A stretch of DNA of 64,000 nt from Persicitalea jodogahamensis (GCF_014651615.1 NZ_BMXF01000002.1:351439-415438); one strand, 5' to 3'. Shown: positions 26,721 through 36,448, counted from the first letter of the stretch. The notes: generated by a model not told the origin, from the sequence alone. Made by a program: numbers and translations.

Positions 26721-26750
26721 TTGCCGGATGATTACCTTGGTGTAAGTTTG
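26721..26750 (+). promoter_or_regulatory. Promoter of the ROK regulator gene
   Basis: TTG at 26721-26723, 19-nt spacer, TAAGTTTG at 26743-26750: a good Bacteroidota -33/-7 match. It lies downstream of any longer in-frame start and so supports the ATG at 26823 as the true start of the ROK gene. Confidence 0.5.
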
Positions 26751-26822
26751 TTTCACAGTGCAAGTTCGATTAATATGATTCCGACGGACGATATTCATTT
26801 CGTCCCTATATTCTATTTCCTC

Positions 26823-28043
26823 ATGACCACTCCTCCCGCCGAAGCCAGTTCTGTCATTGATATTCGCCGCAATCGTCTGCGAAGCCATTTGATTCTCGAA
26901 CTATACCAGAACGGGCAGACCTCGATCAACCGAATGGCTCGTCTCTTCCACGCCAGCATCCCGTCAGCGACGGGAATTGTCAACGACTTGATCAGGGAGG
27001 GTTGGATTCAGGAAACGGGTACCGGGGTCGCGCGGGCCGGCCGGCCGCCCGCCTTGTACGGCCTGAACACGCAAAAATACTCCACGCTCATCCTCGACAT
27101 CACGCGGCACGATACCCGGCTGGTCGTTTTTGACCTTGCCAACGAATTTGTCGCCCAAAAGCAAATCGACCTCAAACTCGACGATTCGGAAACGTTTCTG
27201 GATACGCTCATTGATGAAACGGGCGCTTTCCTGAAAGCGCATAATCTTGACCACAACCGGCTCTGGGGAATCGGGGTGTCTATGCCCGGCCTCATCAATG
27301 TTCAGAAGGGAACCAACCAAACCTACCCGCACCTGACGGGGGCCGATCTTTCTCTGGCGGCGAGGCTCGAAGGGCAGTTTCAGCTACCCGTAATACTTGT
27401 CAACGACACCCACGCCACCACCATCGGCGAACATCGCTTTGGTCTGGCCAAGGGGAAAAAACACGTTCTGACGATCAATATTGACTGGGGTGTGGGGCTG
27501 GGTATTTTGCTCAACGGCGAAGTATTCAACGGCGCCTCAGGCTTTGCGGGCGAGCTGGGCCACATTCAGGTACAGCCCGACGGGCTACTCTGCCACTGCG
27601 GAAAAATAGGCTGCCTGGATACGATCACCTCAGGTTTTGCCCTGATCAGGGAAGCTCAGGCGGGGATAGAAGCCGGTAGGAGTACGGTCTTGTTGCAGAT
27701 GAAGAAGGAAAGCGAGCCGCTGGACACGCACCATATCATCAGGGCCGCCCACAGTGGCGATGCTTTTTGTATTGAACTCCTGACTGACCTGGGAACGGAA
27801 TTGGGCAAGGGCATCGCCACTGCTGTCCATATGTTCAATCCCGAGATTGTAATCATTACGGGCTTACTGGCTGAGGCCGGACCATTCATCGCCGATCCCG
27901 TGAAGCAGGCTATTCATCAATACTGCCTCTCTGATTTCAGGGACACCCTTTCGTTACGGGTGTCACAGCTGGGTAGCAAAGCCCGGCAGTGGGGTATTCA
28001 GGTGCATTTGGTGGAGCAGCTGGTCGCGCGGGAATTCAGTTAG
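26823..28043 (+). CDS. ROK family transcriptional regulator/sugar kinase-like protein
   Basis: 406 aa from ATG at 26823. An N-terminal winged helix (about 14-75, RLFHASIPSATGIVNDLIREGWI) precedes the ROK domain with its ATPase-like motif and zinc motif LLCHCGKIGCLDT (about 258-270). This is the NagC/XylR type: a repressor that senses a sugar or sugar phosphate. Target genes are unknown; the adjacent genes (rsgA divergent, waaA convergent) give no sugar pathway. Confidence 0.88.
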   Translation: MTTPPAEASSVIDIRRNRLRSHLILELYQNGQTSINRMARLFHASIPSATGIVNDLIREGWIQETGTGVARAGRPPALYGLNTQKYSTLILDITRHDTRLVVFDLANEFVAQKQIDLKLDDSETFLDTLIDETGAFLKAHNLDHNRLWGIGVSMPGLINVQKGTNQTYPHLTGADLSLAARLEGQFQLPVILVNDTHATTIGEHRFGLAKGKKHVLTINIDWGVGLGILLNGEVFNGASGFAGELGHIQVQPDGLLCHCGKIGCLDTITSGFALIREAQAGIEAGRSTVLLQMKKESEPLDTHHIIRAAHSGDAFCIELLTDLGTELGKGIATAVHMFNPEIVIITGLLAEAGPFIADPVKQAIHQYCLSDFRDTLSLRVSQLGSKARQWGIQVHLVEQLVAREFS

Positions 28044-28065
28044 CAACCGGCAATTGACCGTACGG

Positions 28066-29343
28066 TCAGGACTTTGTAGTCAACAACTCCGCCACCCGCT
28101 GCATCACATCGTCGGTGGCTCCCGTGCGGGTCTGAACATACGCACGGTTGATTGCCCCGCTTTCCGCCCGGACGGAAGGGTTGCTCAGAAACAGTTCCAG
28201 TTTATTTTGAAAATCAGAGGCATCGCCCACCGCCCACGCGCCTTGCTGCCGGATGAGATCGACGGCCTCCTGAAATTTCTCAAAATTCTTGTTTCCGAAT
28301 ATGACGGGTAAGCCGAAGGTGGCAGCTTCCAGAATATTATGCAGCCCGGCCCCGAATGCGCCACCAATGTATGCTACCTGCCCGTAGCGATATAGCGACG
28401 ATAGCATTCCTATGTTATCAATAAGTAAATATCGGGCCGCTTTATTTTTATTGATCTCAAATCCCGCAGCCTGGTACGCCGAGTAACGGAGCGTTTGTCC
28501 GGCCAGGCTTTGCTCCCAACGGGCGAGCTCGGTTTCGTGGATTTCGTGCGGAGCAATGATCGCTTTCAGCGGCCTCTTTAAATTATTCAAAGCCGGGGTA
28601 ATCACCATTCTGTCAGCCTCCCAAGCCGAGCCCACTATCAGACAGGGCTCATTCCGGACAAAGGCAGCGATTTCGGGCAAGTCGCGGGCGGCATCGGCAA
28701 TTTGCCGCACCCGGTCGAAGCGGGTGTCTCCCGCCACCGTCACTGACGAGATACCTATGCTTCCCAGCAGGCGGGCCGATTCATCGTTCTGAACCAGAAT
28801 ATGGTCGAAATAGCGCAGGAGTTCGGTGTAAAACCTGCCGTACGATTTGAAGAAGAGCTGGTCGGGGCGGAAAATGGCCGAGAAAGACAGGATCACGGCT
28901 CCGCTGAGCCGGAGCTCCCGAAGGTAGTTGTACCAAAATTCGTACTTAATGAAGAACGCCACGCGTGGACGCAGTAAGCCTACCAGCCGTCGGGCATTGC
29001 CGGGCGTATCGATGGGTAAGTACGTTACAAAATCGGCTCCGGCATAGTTTTTTCGTACTTCGTAGCCCGACGGCGAAAAGAAAGTCAGGAAAATGAAATA
29101 GTCAGGATAACGGGCGCGAAATGCCTCCATTACCGGACGCCCCTGCTCGAATTCGCCGAGCGAAGCCGCGTGAAACCAGGCTATCGGCCGGCCCTGAACC
29201 AGCGATGGGAGGTCGGAAATGAGCCGGGGCAGGAGATTTTTTCTACCGTTTACCCACTGGCGGGCTTTGGGATGAAAAAACGCTGCCAGACGCATCAGCA
29301 ATGCGTAAGCACGGACAGAAAGGGGATATAATACGGTGAACAA
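28066..29343 (-). CDS. waaA: 3-deoxy-D-manno-octulosonic acid transferase
   Basis: 425-aa inner-membrane-associated glycosyltransferase (GT30) that adds Kdo to lipid A. An N-terminal hydrophobic helix (about 1-20) is followed by the family signature WFHAASLGEFEQ with the catalytic Glu, SPSGYEV, and KYEFWYNYLREL; the C-terminal half carries the nucleotide-sugar fold with YIGGAFGAGLHNILE. Confirms an LPS-bearing Gram-negative organism. Single gene with its own -7 element. Confidence 0.93.
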   Translation of the reverse strand: MFTVLYPLSVRAYALLMRLAAFFHPKARQWVNGRKNLLPRLISDLPSLVQGRPIAWFHAASLGEFEQGRPVMEAFRARYPDYFIFLTFFSPSGYEVRKNYAGADFVTYLPIDTPGNARRLVGLLRPRVAFFIKYEFWYNYLRELRLSGAVILSFSAIFRPDQLFFKSYGRFYTELLRYFDHILVQNDESARLLGSIGISSVTVAGDTRFDRVRQIADAARDLPEIAAFVRNEPCLIVGSAWEADRMVITPALNNLKRPLKAIIAPHEIHETELARWEQSLAGQTLRYSAYQAAGFEINKNKAARYLLIDNIGMLSSLYRYGQVAYIGGAFGAGLHNILEAATFGLPVIFGNKNFEKFQEAVDLIRQQGAWAVGDASDFQNKLELFLSNPSVRAESGAINRAYVQTRTGATDDVMQRVAELLTTKS

Positions 29344-29364
29344 AGAAGGCTAGTAAGATTTTTG

Positions 29365-29372
29365 CAAATGTA
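29365..29372 (-). promoter_or_regulatory. -7 element upstream of waaA
   Basis: On the minus strand TACATTTG (complement of 29365-29372) matches TAnnTTTG and lies 22 nt before the waaA start codon. No clear -33 TTG at the right distance. Confidence 0.3.
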
Positions 29373-29412
29373 CCTATTCTCAATAATAACCATTCTCTAA
29401 ACAGCAACTACC

Positions 29413-29751
29413 ATGAAAGCGCAACCAAATGAAGACGGCGGCTACGACACCATGACTGAGGCACTCGCCGCTCTGGAAAAAAAAGGATATACCTGTAACT
29501 TCAACCTATTGTCTGATGGGTTGGAACACAAAAACGAAGAGGAAGTTATCAAGCTTTCGCCCGGAGAGTTCGATATCACAGAAGTACACCGTTTCGAAGG
29601 AATGACGAACCCCTCAGACAACTCGATTCTGTATGCGATCGAGTCAGAGGGGGGACTGAAGGGAACCCTCGTCAACGCTTATGGTACTTATGCCGATGCA
29701 TTGTCATCCGAGATGATTAAGAAACTCGATACGCGACATGTGAAGCAGTAG
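29413..29751 (+). CDS. Small conserved Bacteroidota protein, unknown function
   Basis: 112 aa. The sequence (YDTMTEALAALEKKGYTCNFNL...VHRFEGMTNPSDNSILYAIES...GTLVNAYGTYAD) belongs to a small conserved cytosolic family often mislabelled as phosphoribosylpyrophosphate synthetase; it lacks every PRPP synthetase motif and is one third of that length. No function can be assigned. Confidence 0.65.
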   Translation: MKAQPNEDGGYDTMTEALAALEKKGYTCNFNLLSDGLEHKNEEEVIKLSPGEFDITEVHRFEGMTNPSDNSILYAIESEGGLKGTLVNAYGTYADALSSEMIKKLDTRHVKQ

Positions 29752-29885
29752 CCTTTGTTTGGGAGGGAGGCGTTGAGTCGTTTATGGCATAAGGCGCAAG
29801 TCGGAACTGATCGATTCGACATTTGTTATTACAATAGGTTTTTGAGACCTCCCCAACCAAATGCACAAGCTACCAAACAAACACT

Positions 29886-30239
29886 ATGAATTGGCACCAA
29901 CTGACTCAGGCTTCACAGCTGGAAGAAATTAGAGAAGAATCGCAGCGGCATCCGGTTCTGATATTCAAACACAGCACCCGCTGTAATATCAGTGCAACGG
30001 CCAAGGCAAGGCTTGAAAGGAAATGGAAAGACGATGAAGCGGGCGACCTCGCTCCCTACTATCTGGATTTGGTTTCGTTACGTTCTTTGTCCAACGAGAT
30101 AGCAGAGACTTTCGGTGTTCGTCACGAGTCGCCGCAAGTATTACTTATTTCGAAAGGTGAATGCGTGTACGATGCGTCGCACTTTGACATCAGTTTCGAT
30201 GAAATCAGCCAGCAAGCCAGCCGTATAGAATTCGTGTAG
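29886..30239 (+). CDS. ytxJ: Bacillithiol system redox-active protein YtxJ
   Basis: 117-aa thioredoxin-fold protein with a single active-site cysteine (Cys33 in KHSTRCNISATA), the YtxJ signature, plus the cis-Pro region ESPQVLLI. YtxJ is linked to bacillithiol and is thought to remove bacillithiol from protein thiols as a monothiol bacilliredoxin. Implies the organism makes bacillithiol, as other Bacteroidota do. Followed by a bidirectional hairpin terminator. Confidence 0.88.
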   Translation: MNWHQLTQASQLEEIREESQRHPVLIFKHSTRCNISATAKARLERKWKDDEAGDLAPYYLDLVSLRSLSNEIAETFGVRHESPQVLLISKGECVYDASHFDISFDEISQQASRIEFV

Positions 30240-30258
30240 GGTTTGTATAAAGGTAAAG

Positions 30259-30295
30259 ACGGGCGTGCCGGGAAAATATTTCCTGACACGCCCGT
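30259..30295. terminator. Bidirectional terminator between ytxJ and osmC-like gene
   Basis: ACGGGCGTG (30259-30267) pairs with CACGCCCGT (30287-30295), with an inner GGAAA/TTTCC pairing, followed by TTTTT on the plus strand. It separates two convergent genes. Confidence 0.8.
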
Positions 30296-30298
30296 TTT

Positions 30299-30727
30299 TT
30301 ATGCTTCCTGAGATACCTTCCAGGTGAAGATCACGGCCTGCACTACATCTGGATGCAGGCTAAGGGCGACCGGGCAGGTGCGAGCGGCACGCTCCAGCCT
30401 GGCGCGTTCCGCATCAGACAACTCCCGGTCGGTGAGCATTTTCATTTCGAGTTCTATGCGGGCGATGCGGCGCGGGGCGTCGGCAGACATTCCCTTTGTA
30501 ATTTCCATTTCGGAGCCTTGCAGTTCGAGGCCGTCGCGACGAGCGGCGATGCCCATAATTGTCATCATGCAACTGCCTAGTGCCGCCGCTACGAGATCAG
30601 TGGGTGAAAAAGCTTCGCCTTTGCCCTGATTGTCGGTGGGAGCGTCGGTGAGGATTTGGGTGCCTGATTGCAGGTGAACGGCCTGCGTGCGTAATTCGCC
30701 CAAATAGTCGGTTTTGATCGTCGGCAT
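30299..30727 (-). CDS. OsmC/Ohr family protein
   Basis: 142 aa. OsmC-type peroxidase fold with the two reactive cysteines in GSCMMTIMGIAARRDG and RTCPVALSLHPDV. The family reduces organic hydroperoxides with thiols; being convergent with ytxJ it may belong to the thiol-redox network, although this is only neighbourhood evidence. Confidence 0.88.
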   Translation of the reverse strand: MPTIKTDYLGELRTQAVHLQSGTQILTDAPTDNQGKGEAFSPTDLVAAALGSCMMTIMGIAARRDGLELQGSEMEITKGMSADAPRRIARIELEMKMLTDRELSDAERARLERAARTCPVALSLHPDVVQAVIFTWKVSQEA

Positions 30728-30854
30728 GAGTTTCTGATTGGTGAGAAGAACATAAAATTATAAAAAACCGTTAAGAAGGTGCGTTATTAAATAGAGAAAC
30801 AAACAAAATTCTCTATTTTCACCCTTTGGAACACTTTCCTGGCAACTTCATACT

Positions 30855-31604
30855 ATGCTGAATACAAAAACTTTACTGCTCGGCAGCCTGTGCTTTTTAC
30901 TGACAACCCTTAGCTGGGCGCAACGGCGCGGCCAGCCGGATACCGACATCGAGACGTATAATTCGCTGTTTTCGGGTGGTGTGACCACCAATACGAACTC
31001 CGGTCTGCTGGGAGGTGCGGTCGTTCGTAGTTCCAAGGCCCTTCCCGGGACTCTCTTCGGCAAGCAGCAGTTCCGGTACCTGGCTTTGGAAGCGGTTAAT
31101 GTAAAGCATCCGAAGGAATTTTCGTCACCTTATCCTGGCAATGGCTCTCGTCTTACCTACGGTAAGCAAAACTACTTTTTTGTGTTGCGCCCCGAGTATG
31201 GCCGCGAACTGATGTTCTACAACCGCCACTCCAATGAGGGAATTTCAATCAGCGGCATTCTGGCGGCCGGCCCGTCCATCGGGATCGAGAAACCTTATTA
31301 TGTGCAGCTGCAGCCCCGCGCGGGGGTTGTCACTTCGGTGCCGTACACACCAGACCTGCCGGGTGACATTATTGGGGCGGGTAGTTTTTTTGCCGGCTTC
31401 GACAAAGCCAAAATAGTGCCTGGGCTGCATATCAAGGCAGCCCTCAGCTTTGAGTTGAGCGCCTTCCGTGAAAACATGACGGGAATCGAAATCGGTTTCA
31501 TAACGGAAGCATTCTCCCGTGAAATCATCATCATGCCTCAGGCCCAGAACCGCAGCTTGTTCACCTCCGGCTTCGTGACGCTGTATTACGGACTTAAGAA
31601 GTGA
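30855..31604 (+). CDS. Secreted hypothetical protein
   Basis: 249 aa with signal peptide 1-22 (LSWAQ). Mostly beta structure (NYFFVLRPEYGRELMFYNR, YYVQLQPRAGVVTSVPY, FTSGFVTLYYGLKK), ending in an aromatic strand, consistent with a small outer-membrane barrel. A conserved Bacteroidota type without a name I can supply. Confidence 0.55.
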   Translation: MLNTKTLLLGSLCFLLTTLSWAQRRGQPDTDIETYNSLFSGGVTTNTNSGLLGGAVVRSSKALPGTLFGKQQFRYLALEAVNVKHPKEFSSPYPGNGSRLTYGKQNYFFVLRPEYGRELMFYNRHSNEGISISGILAAGPSIGIEKPYYVQLQPRAGVVTSVPYTPDLPGDIIGAGSFFAGFDKAKIVPGLHIKAALSFELSAFRENMTGIEIGFITEAFSREIIIMPQAQNRSLFTSGFVTLYYGLKK

Positions 31605-31673
31605 CACCTTGAAACTGAATTGACTTAGTACCCTCTCTCGTCAAGTTTTTGTAAAAATAAATTTACGGTAAGA

Positions 31674-31724
31674 GCGGTCTGACCCGATACGGCTACCTGA
31701 AGAAAGCAGCCGAAAGCCGACCGC
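31674..31724 (+). other. Two-tier inverted repeat in the lipA leader
   Basis: GCGGTC (31674-31679) pairs with GACCGC (31719-31724), enclosing CGGCT (31690-31694) with AGCCG (31708-31712). The hairpin lies 20 nt before the lipA start and would be in its 5' leader. No known riboswitch class recognised. Confidence 0.35.
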
Positions 31725-31743
31725 CAAGAACCGAATACCTGAA

Positions 31744-32622
31744 ATGATTGAACTCCCCGTCATTCCCTCCCAACGCAAAAAGCGCCCCGATTGGCTGCGC
31801 GTAAAACTTCCTGCAGGCCCCGATTTTCTGAGGGTGCGGCAGCTGGTGGATACTTACAAACTACACACGATCTGCGAGAGCGGTAGTTGCCCCAACATGG
31901 GCGAGTGCTGGGGCGCAGGTACGGCCACCTTCATGATTCTGGGCAATGTCTGCACCCGTAGCTGTAGCTTTTGCGCCGTGGCCACGGGACGCCCGCCCGA
32001 GTACGATACCGAGGAGCCGCAACGCGTGGCCGAGGCCATTCGGCTGATGGGCGTCAAACACGCTGTTATCACTTCGGTCAACCGTGACGAGTTAAAGGAC
32101 CGGGGGGCCGAAATCTGGTACCAAACCGTGCGTCAGGTAAAAGAACAAAGCCCTTCGACCACCATTGAGACGCTGATTCCCGACGTAAAAAACAACTGGG
32201 ATGCGCTGTTCCGGATGATCGAAGGCGGACAGGAAGTAGTATCACATAATATCGAGACGGTGGAGCGTTTGTACCGGGGCGTACGCCCGCAGGCCAAGTA
32301 CGAGCGCAGTCTGGAACAAATCCGCCGTACCAAGGAAGCCAGGCAGCGCACCAAGTCGGGCATCATGCTCGGCCTGGGTGAAACAAAAGACGAAATGTTC
32401 AAGGCAATGGATGACATGGTCGCCCATGGACTTGATATCCTGACGCTCGGCCAGTACCTCCAGCCCACCAAGATGCACCACGAAGTGATCGAATGGATTA
32501 CGCCCGAGATGTTTGATATGTACCGCGAAGAAGGCCTGCGCAGGGGACTGAAATATGTTGAGTCCGGCCCGCTTGTACGCTCCAGCTACCATGCCGAACG
32601 GCACGTGAACGTGCCGATTTGA
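31744..32622 (+). CDS. lipA: Lipoyl synthase
   Basis: 292-aa radical SAM enzyme that inserts two sulfurs into octanoyl chains on lipoyl-dependent proteins. Both Fe-S motifs are seen: auxiliary cluster [12 protein letters not shown] and radical [11 protein letters not shown], plus the C-terminal RSSYHAE serine. Its stop (ATTTGA) overlaps the TTG start of the lycopene cyclase gene by 4 bp. It uses SAM; metK follows 1.4 kb downstream on the same strand. Confidence 0.96.
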   Translation: MIELPVIPSQRKKRPDWLRVKLPAGPDFLRVRQLVDTYKLHTICESGSCPNMGECWGAGTATFMILGNVCTRSCSFCAVATGRPPEYDTEEPQRVAEAIRLMGVKHAVITSVNRDELKDRGAEIWYQTVRQVKEQSPSTTIETLIPDVKNNWDALFRMIEGGQEVVSHNIETVERLYRGVRPQAKYERSLEQIRRTKEARQRTKSGIMLGLGETKDEMFKAMDDMVAHGLDILTLGQYLQPTKMHHEVIEWITPEMFDMYREEGLRRGLKYVESGPLVRSSYHAERHVNVPI

Positions 32623-33779
32623 AACGCTACGACTACATCATAGCGGGCGGTGGTTTGGCGGGGTTGAGCCTGGCTTATTACATGAATCAGTCGGTGCTGC
32701 GTAACAAAAACATCCTTATCATTGACAAAGATGGCAAGGATAAAAACGACCGGACCTGGTGCTTTTGGGAAACCGATGTGAAGAGTCCGTTTGATCCGAT
32801 CATCTTCCGTAAATGGCCGGAAGTCTATTTCTACGGTAGTGGCGGTTTTGAGAAAAAACTTGACCTCGGCGACTATGCTTATAAATGGATTCGGGGCATC
32901 GATTTCTACGATTTTGTCAAGACCGATCTTGCTGCCAATCCCAACATCACCTTCCTGCACACCCATATTGAACGCCTCACCAGTACTGCCGACGGCGGCT
33001 TTGTAATCACGGAAGCGGGGCAGTTCATTGCCGATTATGTTTTTGACAGTGTGACGCCGTTGCGGCTCGACAACGAGAAGCGGGAAAACATGCTCCAGCA
33101 CTTTAAGGGCTGGGAAATCACCACCCCACAACCCGTCTTCGACCCGAATGTGCCGATCATGATGGACTACCGGGTGGCACAAGCCGGCCTCGGCGTTCGG
33201 TTCAGTTATGTGCTGCCCATTGACGAAAAACGTGCTTTTGTGGAGTACACGGTGTTTTCCGACAAATTATTGGCTCCCGCCGATTACGACCGTGAGCTTC
33301 ACACTTACCTGCGCGACATCCTGGGAGTAGAAGACTTCACTATTCATCATGAAGAGTTTGGCGTTATTCCGATGACGGATGAAGTACCTGAAACATCCCG
33401 CGACAGTCAGGTCATCAGGATCGGTACTTCCGGTGGCTACGTGAAGGCATCCTCGGGTTACGCTTTCAAACGCACGCAGTGGTTTACTCAGGATTTGGTG
33501 AGGCAACTCCTGACAGCAGGCAAGCCATCGCCGCCGAAAGAAACACTACGATCGTGGTTCAAGCGATTGCTGGACAGTACATTACTCAATGTCTTGTTGA
33601 ATGAGCGTCACTCGGGAAAAGATATTTTCACGCGTCTCTATCGGAAAAGTCCTACCCCAGTACTCCTGGCGTTTCTGGACGGAAAAAATTCCTTATGGGA
33701 TGACTTGCGCATTATGTCCACTGTTCCACTCTGGGCTTTCACCAAGGGAATGGTCCATACGCTGATAAAGAGATTCTGA
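32619..33779 (+). CDS. crtY: Lycopene beta-cyclase
   Basis: 386-aa FAD-dependent cyclase of carotenoid synthesis, turning linear lycopene ends into beta-ionone rings. It has a Rossmann motif [16 protein letters not shown] at the N-terminus and the cyclase signature DRTWCFWE at about 45-52. Start is TTG at 32619, overlapping the lipA stop; no ATG is available nearby and the dinucleotide-binding motif begins directly after. The remaining carotenoid genes are not in the window. Suggests a pigmented (pink to orange) organism. Confidence 0.9.
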   Translation: MKRYDYIIAGGGLAGLSLAYYMNQSVLRNKNILIIDKDGKDKNDRTWCFWETDVKSPFDPIIFRKWPEVYFYGSGGFEKKLDLGDYAYKWIRGIDFYDFVKTDLAANPNITFLHTHIERLTSTADGGFVITEAGQFIADYVFDSVTPLRLDNEKRENMLQHFKGWEITTPQPVFDPNVPIMMDYRVAQAGLGVRFSYVLPIDEKRAFVEYTVFSDKLLAPADYDRELHTYLRDILGVEDFTIHHEEFGVIPMTDEVPETSRDSQVIRIGTSGGYVKASSGYAFKRTQWFTQDLVRQLLTAGKPSPPKETLRSWFKRLLDSTLLNVLLNERHSGKDIFTRLYRKSPTPVLLAFLDGKNSLWDDLRIMSTVPLWAFTKGMVHTLIKRF

Positions 33780-33785
33780 CAAGTT

Positions 33786-33921
33786 TGGTTATTTTCTCAA
33801 AAAAAATCAATTTTGCGCCGGCATCCAGAAGCTTCTGCGAAGAAGCGCCAACCGGGACAGAACACCACGGTGGAAAAAGAACGATGCGGGTCAAAAGCCA
33901 ATAAAGTTCTCTTCTCCCGCC
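33786..33921 (+). promoter_or_regulatory. Structured leader upstream of metK, weak SAM-riboswitch resemblance
   Basis: The 240-bp gap before metK contains a compact set of pairings: GCGC 33816-33819 with 33846-33849, an inner CAGAAG/CTTCTG (33827-33838), CCAACC (33849-33854) opposite CGGTGG (33869-33874), TTTTG (33812-33816) with CAAAA (33893-33897), and GCGGG (33887-33891) with CCCGC (33917-33921). The order GAAG, CAACC, GGTG recalls the SAM-I family core. Against this, TTG 33786-33788 with CAATTTTG 33809-33816 (20-nt spacer) could be a promoter starting transcription inside the element, and the SAM-I GGA/GGCCC parts are missing. Confidence 0.22.
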
Positions 33922-34019
33922 CTGCTTCCTGAATTCTGCAATTCCGAACCGGCATTTCTGTGTCCATTTTTTACAGGGGCCGCATTTCCATAATTCATCA
34001 CTCATAATTTATTAAAAAA

Positions 34020-35300
34020 ATGCCTTATTTGTTCACTTCGGAATCAGTGTCGGAAGGACACCCCGACAAAGTAGCCGACCAGATTTCGGATGCCCTCATC
34101 GACAACTTCATGGCGTGGGACCCCAATAGCAAGGTGGCTTGTGAAACTCTCGTCACAACCGGACAGGTGGTGCTGGCCGGTGAGGTCAAGACCAATACCT
34201 ACCTCGATGTTCAGAAAATCGCGCGGGAAGTGATTCGTAAAATCGGCTACACCAAGAGCGAGTATATGTTTGAGGCCAACTCCTGCGGTGTGCTTTCGGC
34301 CATTCACGACCAGAGCGCTGATATCAATCAGGGGGTGGATCGGGCTTCGGAAAGTCAGGACTTCGAGGCTAAAGCCAACGCCCAGGGCGCGGGCGACCAA
34401 GGCATGATGTTCGGCTATGCGACCAGCGAAACCGAGAACTACATGCCGCTGGCCCTCGACCTGGCCCATAGCATCCTGAAAGAATTATCCAATATCCGGA
34501 ATAACGAACCTGAACTGATTCCTTACCTCCGCCCCGACGCCAAAGCGCAGGTGACCATTGAGTACAGCGATGACAATGTACCGCAGCGCATTGACACGAT
34601 TGTTGTATCGACCCAACACGACGACTTCGCCAGCGAGGCCGACATGTTGAAGAAGATCAATTCCGATGTGATCTCTTTCGTCATTCCACGGGTGAAGGAA
34701 AAGCTGAATGAAGAGATGCAAAAGCTGTTCACTGACAACATCACCTATTACATCAACCCTACCGGAAAGTTTGTAATCGGCGGTCCGCACGGCGACACGG
34801 GGCTGACGGGCCGCAAGATTATTGTGGATACTTATGGTGGCAAGGGGGCACACGGTGGTGGCGCTTTCTCAGGCAAAGATCCTTCCAAGGTAGACCGCTC
34901 GGCGGCCTATGCAACACGCCATATTGCCAAAAATATGGTCGCTGCCGGCCTCTGCGACGAGGTGCTGGTGCAGGTTTCCTACGCGATCGGAGTAGCCAAG
35001 CCCTGCGGCTTGTTTGTGGATACTAAAGGCACGGCCAAAGTAGAAATGAACGACGGGGCTATTGCCCGCAAGATTGAGCAGATTTTCGATATGCGCCCCT
35101 ATGCGATCGAGGAACGCCTGAAACTCCGCAACCCGATTTACTCTGAAACGGCTGCATACGGACACATGGGGCGCGTAAACGAGGTAGTGAAGAAAACCTT
35201 CAAAGGCGCCGATGGCACCGAGAAGGAAATGGAAGTAGAGCTTTTTACCTGGGAGAAGCTGGATTTCGTGGAAAAGATAAAAGAAGCGTTTGGATTGTAA
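34020..35300 (+). CDS. metK: S-adenosylmethionine synthetase
   Basis: 426-aa cytosolic enzyme making S-adenosylmethionine from methionine and ATP. Signatures: [19 protein letters not shown] at the N-terminus, [12 protein letters not shown] at about 122-133 and [10 protein letters not shown] at about 280-289. Slightly longer than E. coli MetK (384 aa), as usual in Bacteroidota. Followed by a strong terminator. Confidence 0.97.
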   Translation: MPYLFTSESVSEGHPDKVADQISDALIDNFMAWDPNSKVACETLVTTGQVVLAGEVKTNTYLDVQKIAREVIRKIGYTKSEYMFEANSCGVLSAIHDQSADINQGVDRASESQDFEAKANAQGAGDQGMMFGYATSETENYMPLALDLAHSILKELSNIRNNEPELIPYLRPDAKAQVTIEYSDDNVPQRIDTIVVSTQHDDFASEADMLKKINSDVISFVIPRVKEKLNEEMQKLFTDNITYYINPTGKFVIGGPHGDTGLTGRKIIVDTYGGKGAHGGGAFSGKDPSKVDRSAAYATRHIAKNMVAAGLCDEVLVQVSYAIGVAKPCGLFVDTKGTAKVEMNDGAIARKIEQIFDMRPYAIEERLKLRNPIYSETAAYGHMGRVNEVVKKTFKGADGTEKEMEVELFTWEKLDFVEKIKEAFGL

Positions 35301-35326
35301 TAATTCAACCGCCTGCTTTTTTTCTG

Positions 35327-35356
35327 AAAGCCGGAGGGATCATCCTCCGGCTTTTT
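35327..35356 (+). terminator. Terminator after metK
   Basis: AGCCGGAGG (35329-35337) pairs with CCTCCGGCT (35344-35352) followed by TTTTT; preceded by AAA so it may work in both directions for the convergent small membrane protein gene ending at 35361. Confidence 0.85.
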
Positions 35357-35360
35357 ATAT

Positions 35361-35648
35361 TTAATCCCGTACGTAAACTTTCACGCCGCCGATGCGCCCG
35401 GCGATAAAGTTATAGGCAACGGCGAACAGAGCACCTAGAATTGCACCAATGGCGCCGTAAATGATTGGCAAAAGAACGGCCAATACGATCCCGCCACCCA
35501 TCGGCATCGAAGATTTTGCATTCAATGACATCAGCATTGAGCCAAAAATGGCGAAAAGAATGCCAATGACCAAGCCGATCGAAGCCAGAATTCCCCCGTA
35601 CATGAGGGCAACGGAACCTACATCAACACGAGTAATTTCTTTTTTCAT
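35361..35648 (-). CDS. Small membrane protein (DUF3566-like)
   Basis: 95 aa with two long hydrophobic segments (about 15-40 and 52-82). The pattern VDVGSVALMYGGILASIGLVIG ... AVAYNFIAGRIGGVKV resembles DUF3566-type small membrane proteins. Function unknown. Convergent with metK. Confidence 0.65.
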   Translation of the reverse strand: MKKEITRVDVGSVALMYGGILASIGLVIGILFAIFGSMLMSLNAKSSMPMGGGIVLAVLLPIIYGAIGAILGALFAVAYNFIAGRIGGVKVYVRD

Positions 35649-35870
35649 AATACTGAAAGTTTAGGGAGTTGAGGAAAAACTGATTCGACCGAATCGTTCA
35701 CAAAAACAAACGAGGCGACTTATTTACTCAATAGAGGTAGTTGGTGGCCAGGCGGGGTTACAAGCCATCATGCCCGGCCCAGGCGGTAAATTCTCGTGCA
35801 TTTTGCCTTATTTACTTTTCACAGGGATTCTGGTGCGAAAACAATGTTTTGACAAAAACAGATTATTGAC

Positions 35871-36419
35871 ATGGCTCTACCCGACTCGCTCAAAAAAGCG
35901 ATCTTGCAAATGCCCGGAAAAGAGAAAGATAAGCTACTGCTCAGGCTGATCAATAAGGACAAAAATCTGGTCGACCGGCTGCACTTTGAGCTGATCGAGG
36001 ATGGAAGTACCCTGCCCGAAAGACGGGAAGCCATCCGGTCGAGGATCGCTAAGGTTGCCCAGATGAGCCAGCATTCGCCGGGCTGGATTATGATGGATAT
36101 GCGCTCCCTGAGCGGGGATATCACTCACCATGTGAAGATTACGAAGGACAAATACGGCGAGATAGAACTGAACATCGCCCTGCTAAACGATTTTTTCGAG
36201 AATCATCCCAAGCAACTCACCAACTACACCTCACGCTCGGATAAGTGCGCGCTGTATATTACCAAGAAAACTCAGACAATCCTGAAGCAACTCGCGAAGC
36301 TGGACGAAGACTACTACGTGGATTTCGCGGAAAGCGTGGAGAAGTTGCTGCAATACGTGCACAGCATGTGTTCCCAGCATTACGCCAGGCAGATGGAATT
36401 GCCTCGGGAGTGGAATTAA
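35871..36419 (+). CDS. Conserved hypothetical protein
   Basis: 182 aa, soluble, helical, with no signal peptide. An N-terminal segment (KKAILQMPGKEKDKLLLRLINKDKNLVDRLHFELIE) is followed by a region rich in His and Asp. I do not recognise a family. It precedes the nicotinamidase-like gene by 29 bp on the same strand, so the two may be co-transcribed. Confidence 0.55.
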   Translation: MALPDSLKKAILQMPGKEKDKLLLRLINKDKNLVDRLHFELIEDGSTLPERREAIRSRIAKVAQMSQHSPGWIMMDMRSLSGDITHHVKITKDKYGEIELNIALLNDFFENHPKQLTNYTSRSDKCALYITKKTQTILKQLAKLDEDYYVDFAESVEKLLQYVHSMCSQHYARQMELPREWN

Positions 36420-36448
36420 TTTTTTTGACAAAAATTTAAGTAGCGGTT

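Noticed and set aside
26676-26822. N-terminal extension of the ROK regulator
   Set aside because: The extra 49 residues match no family member and a good promoter (26721-26750) lies inside this stretch.
29413-29751. Phosphoribosylpyrophosphate synthetase
   Set aside because: The label is sometimes attached to this family, but the 112-aa protein lacks PRPP-binding and catalytic motifs.
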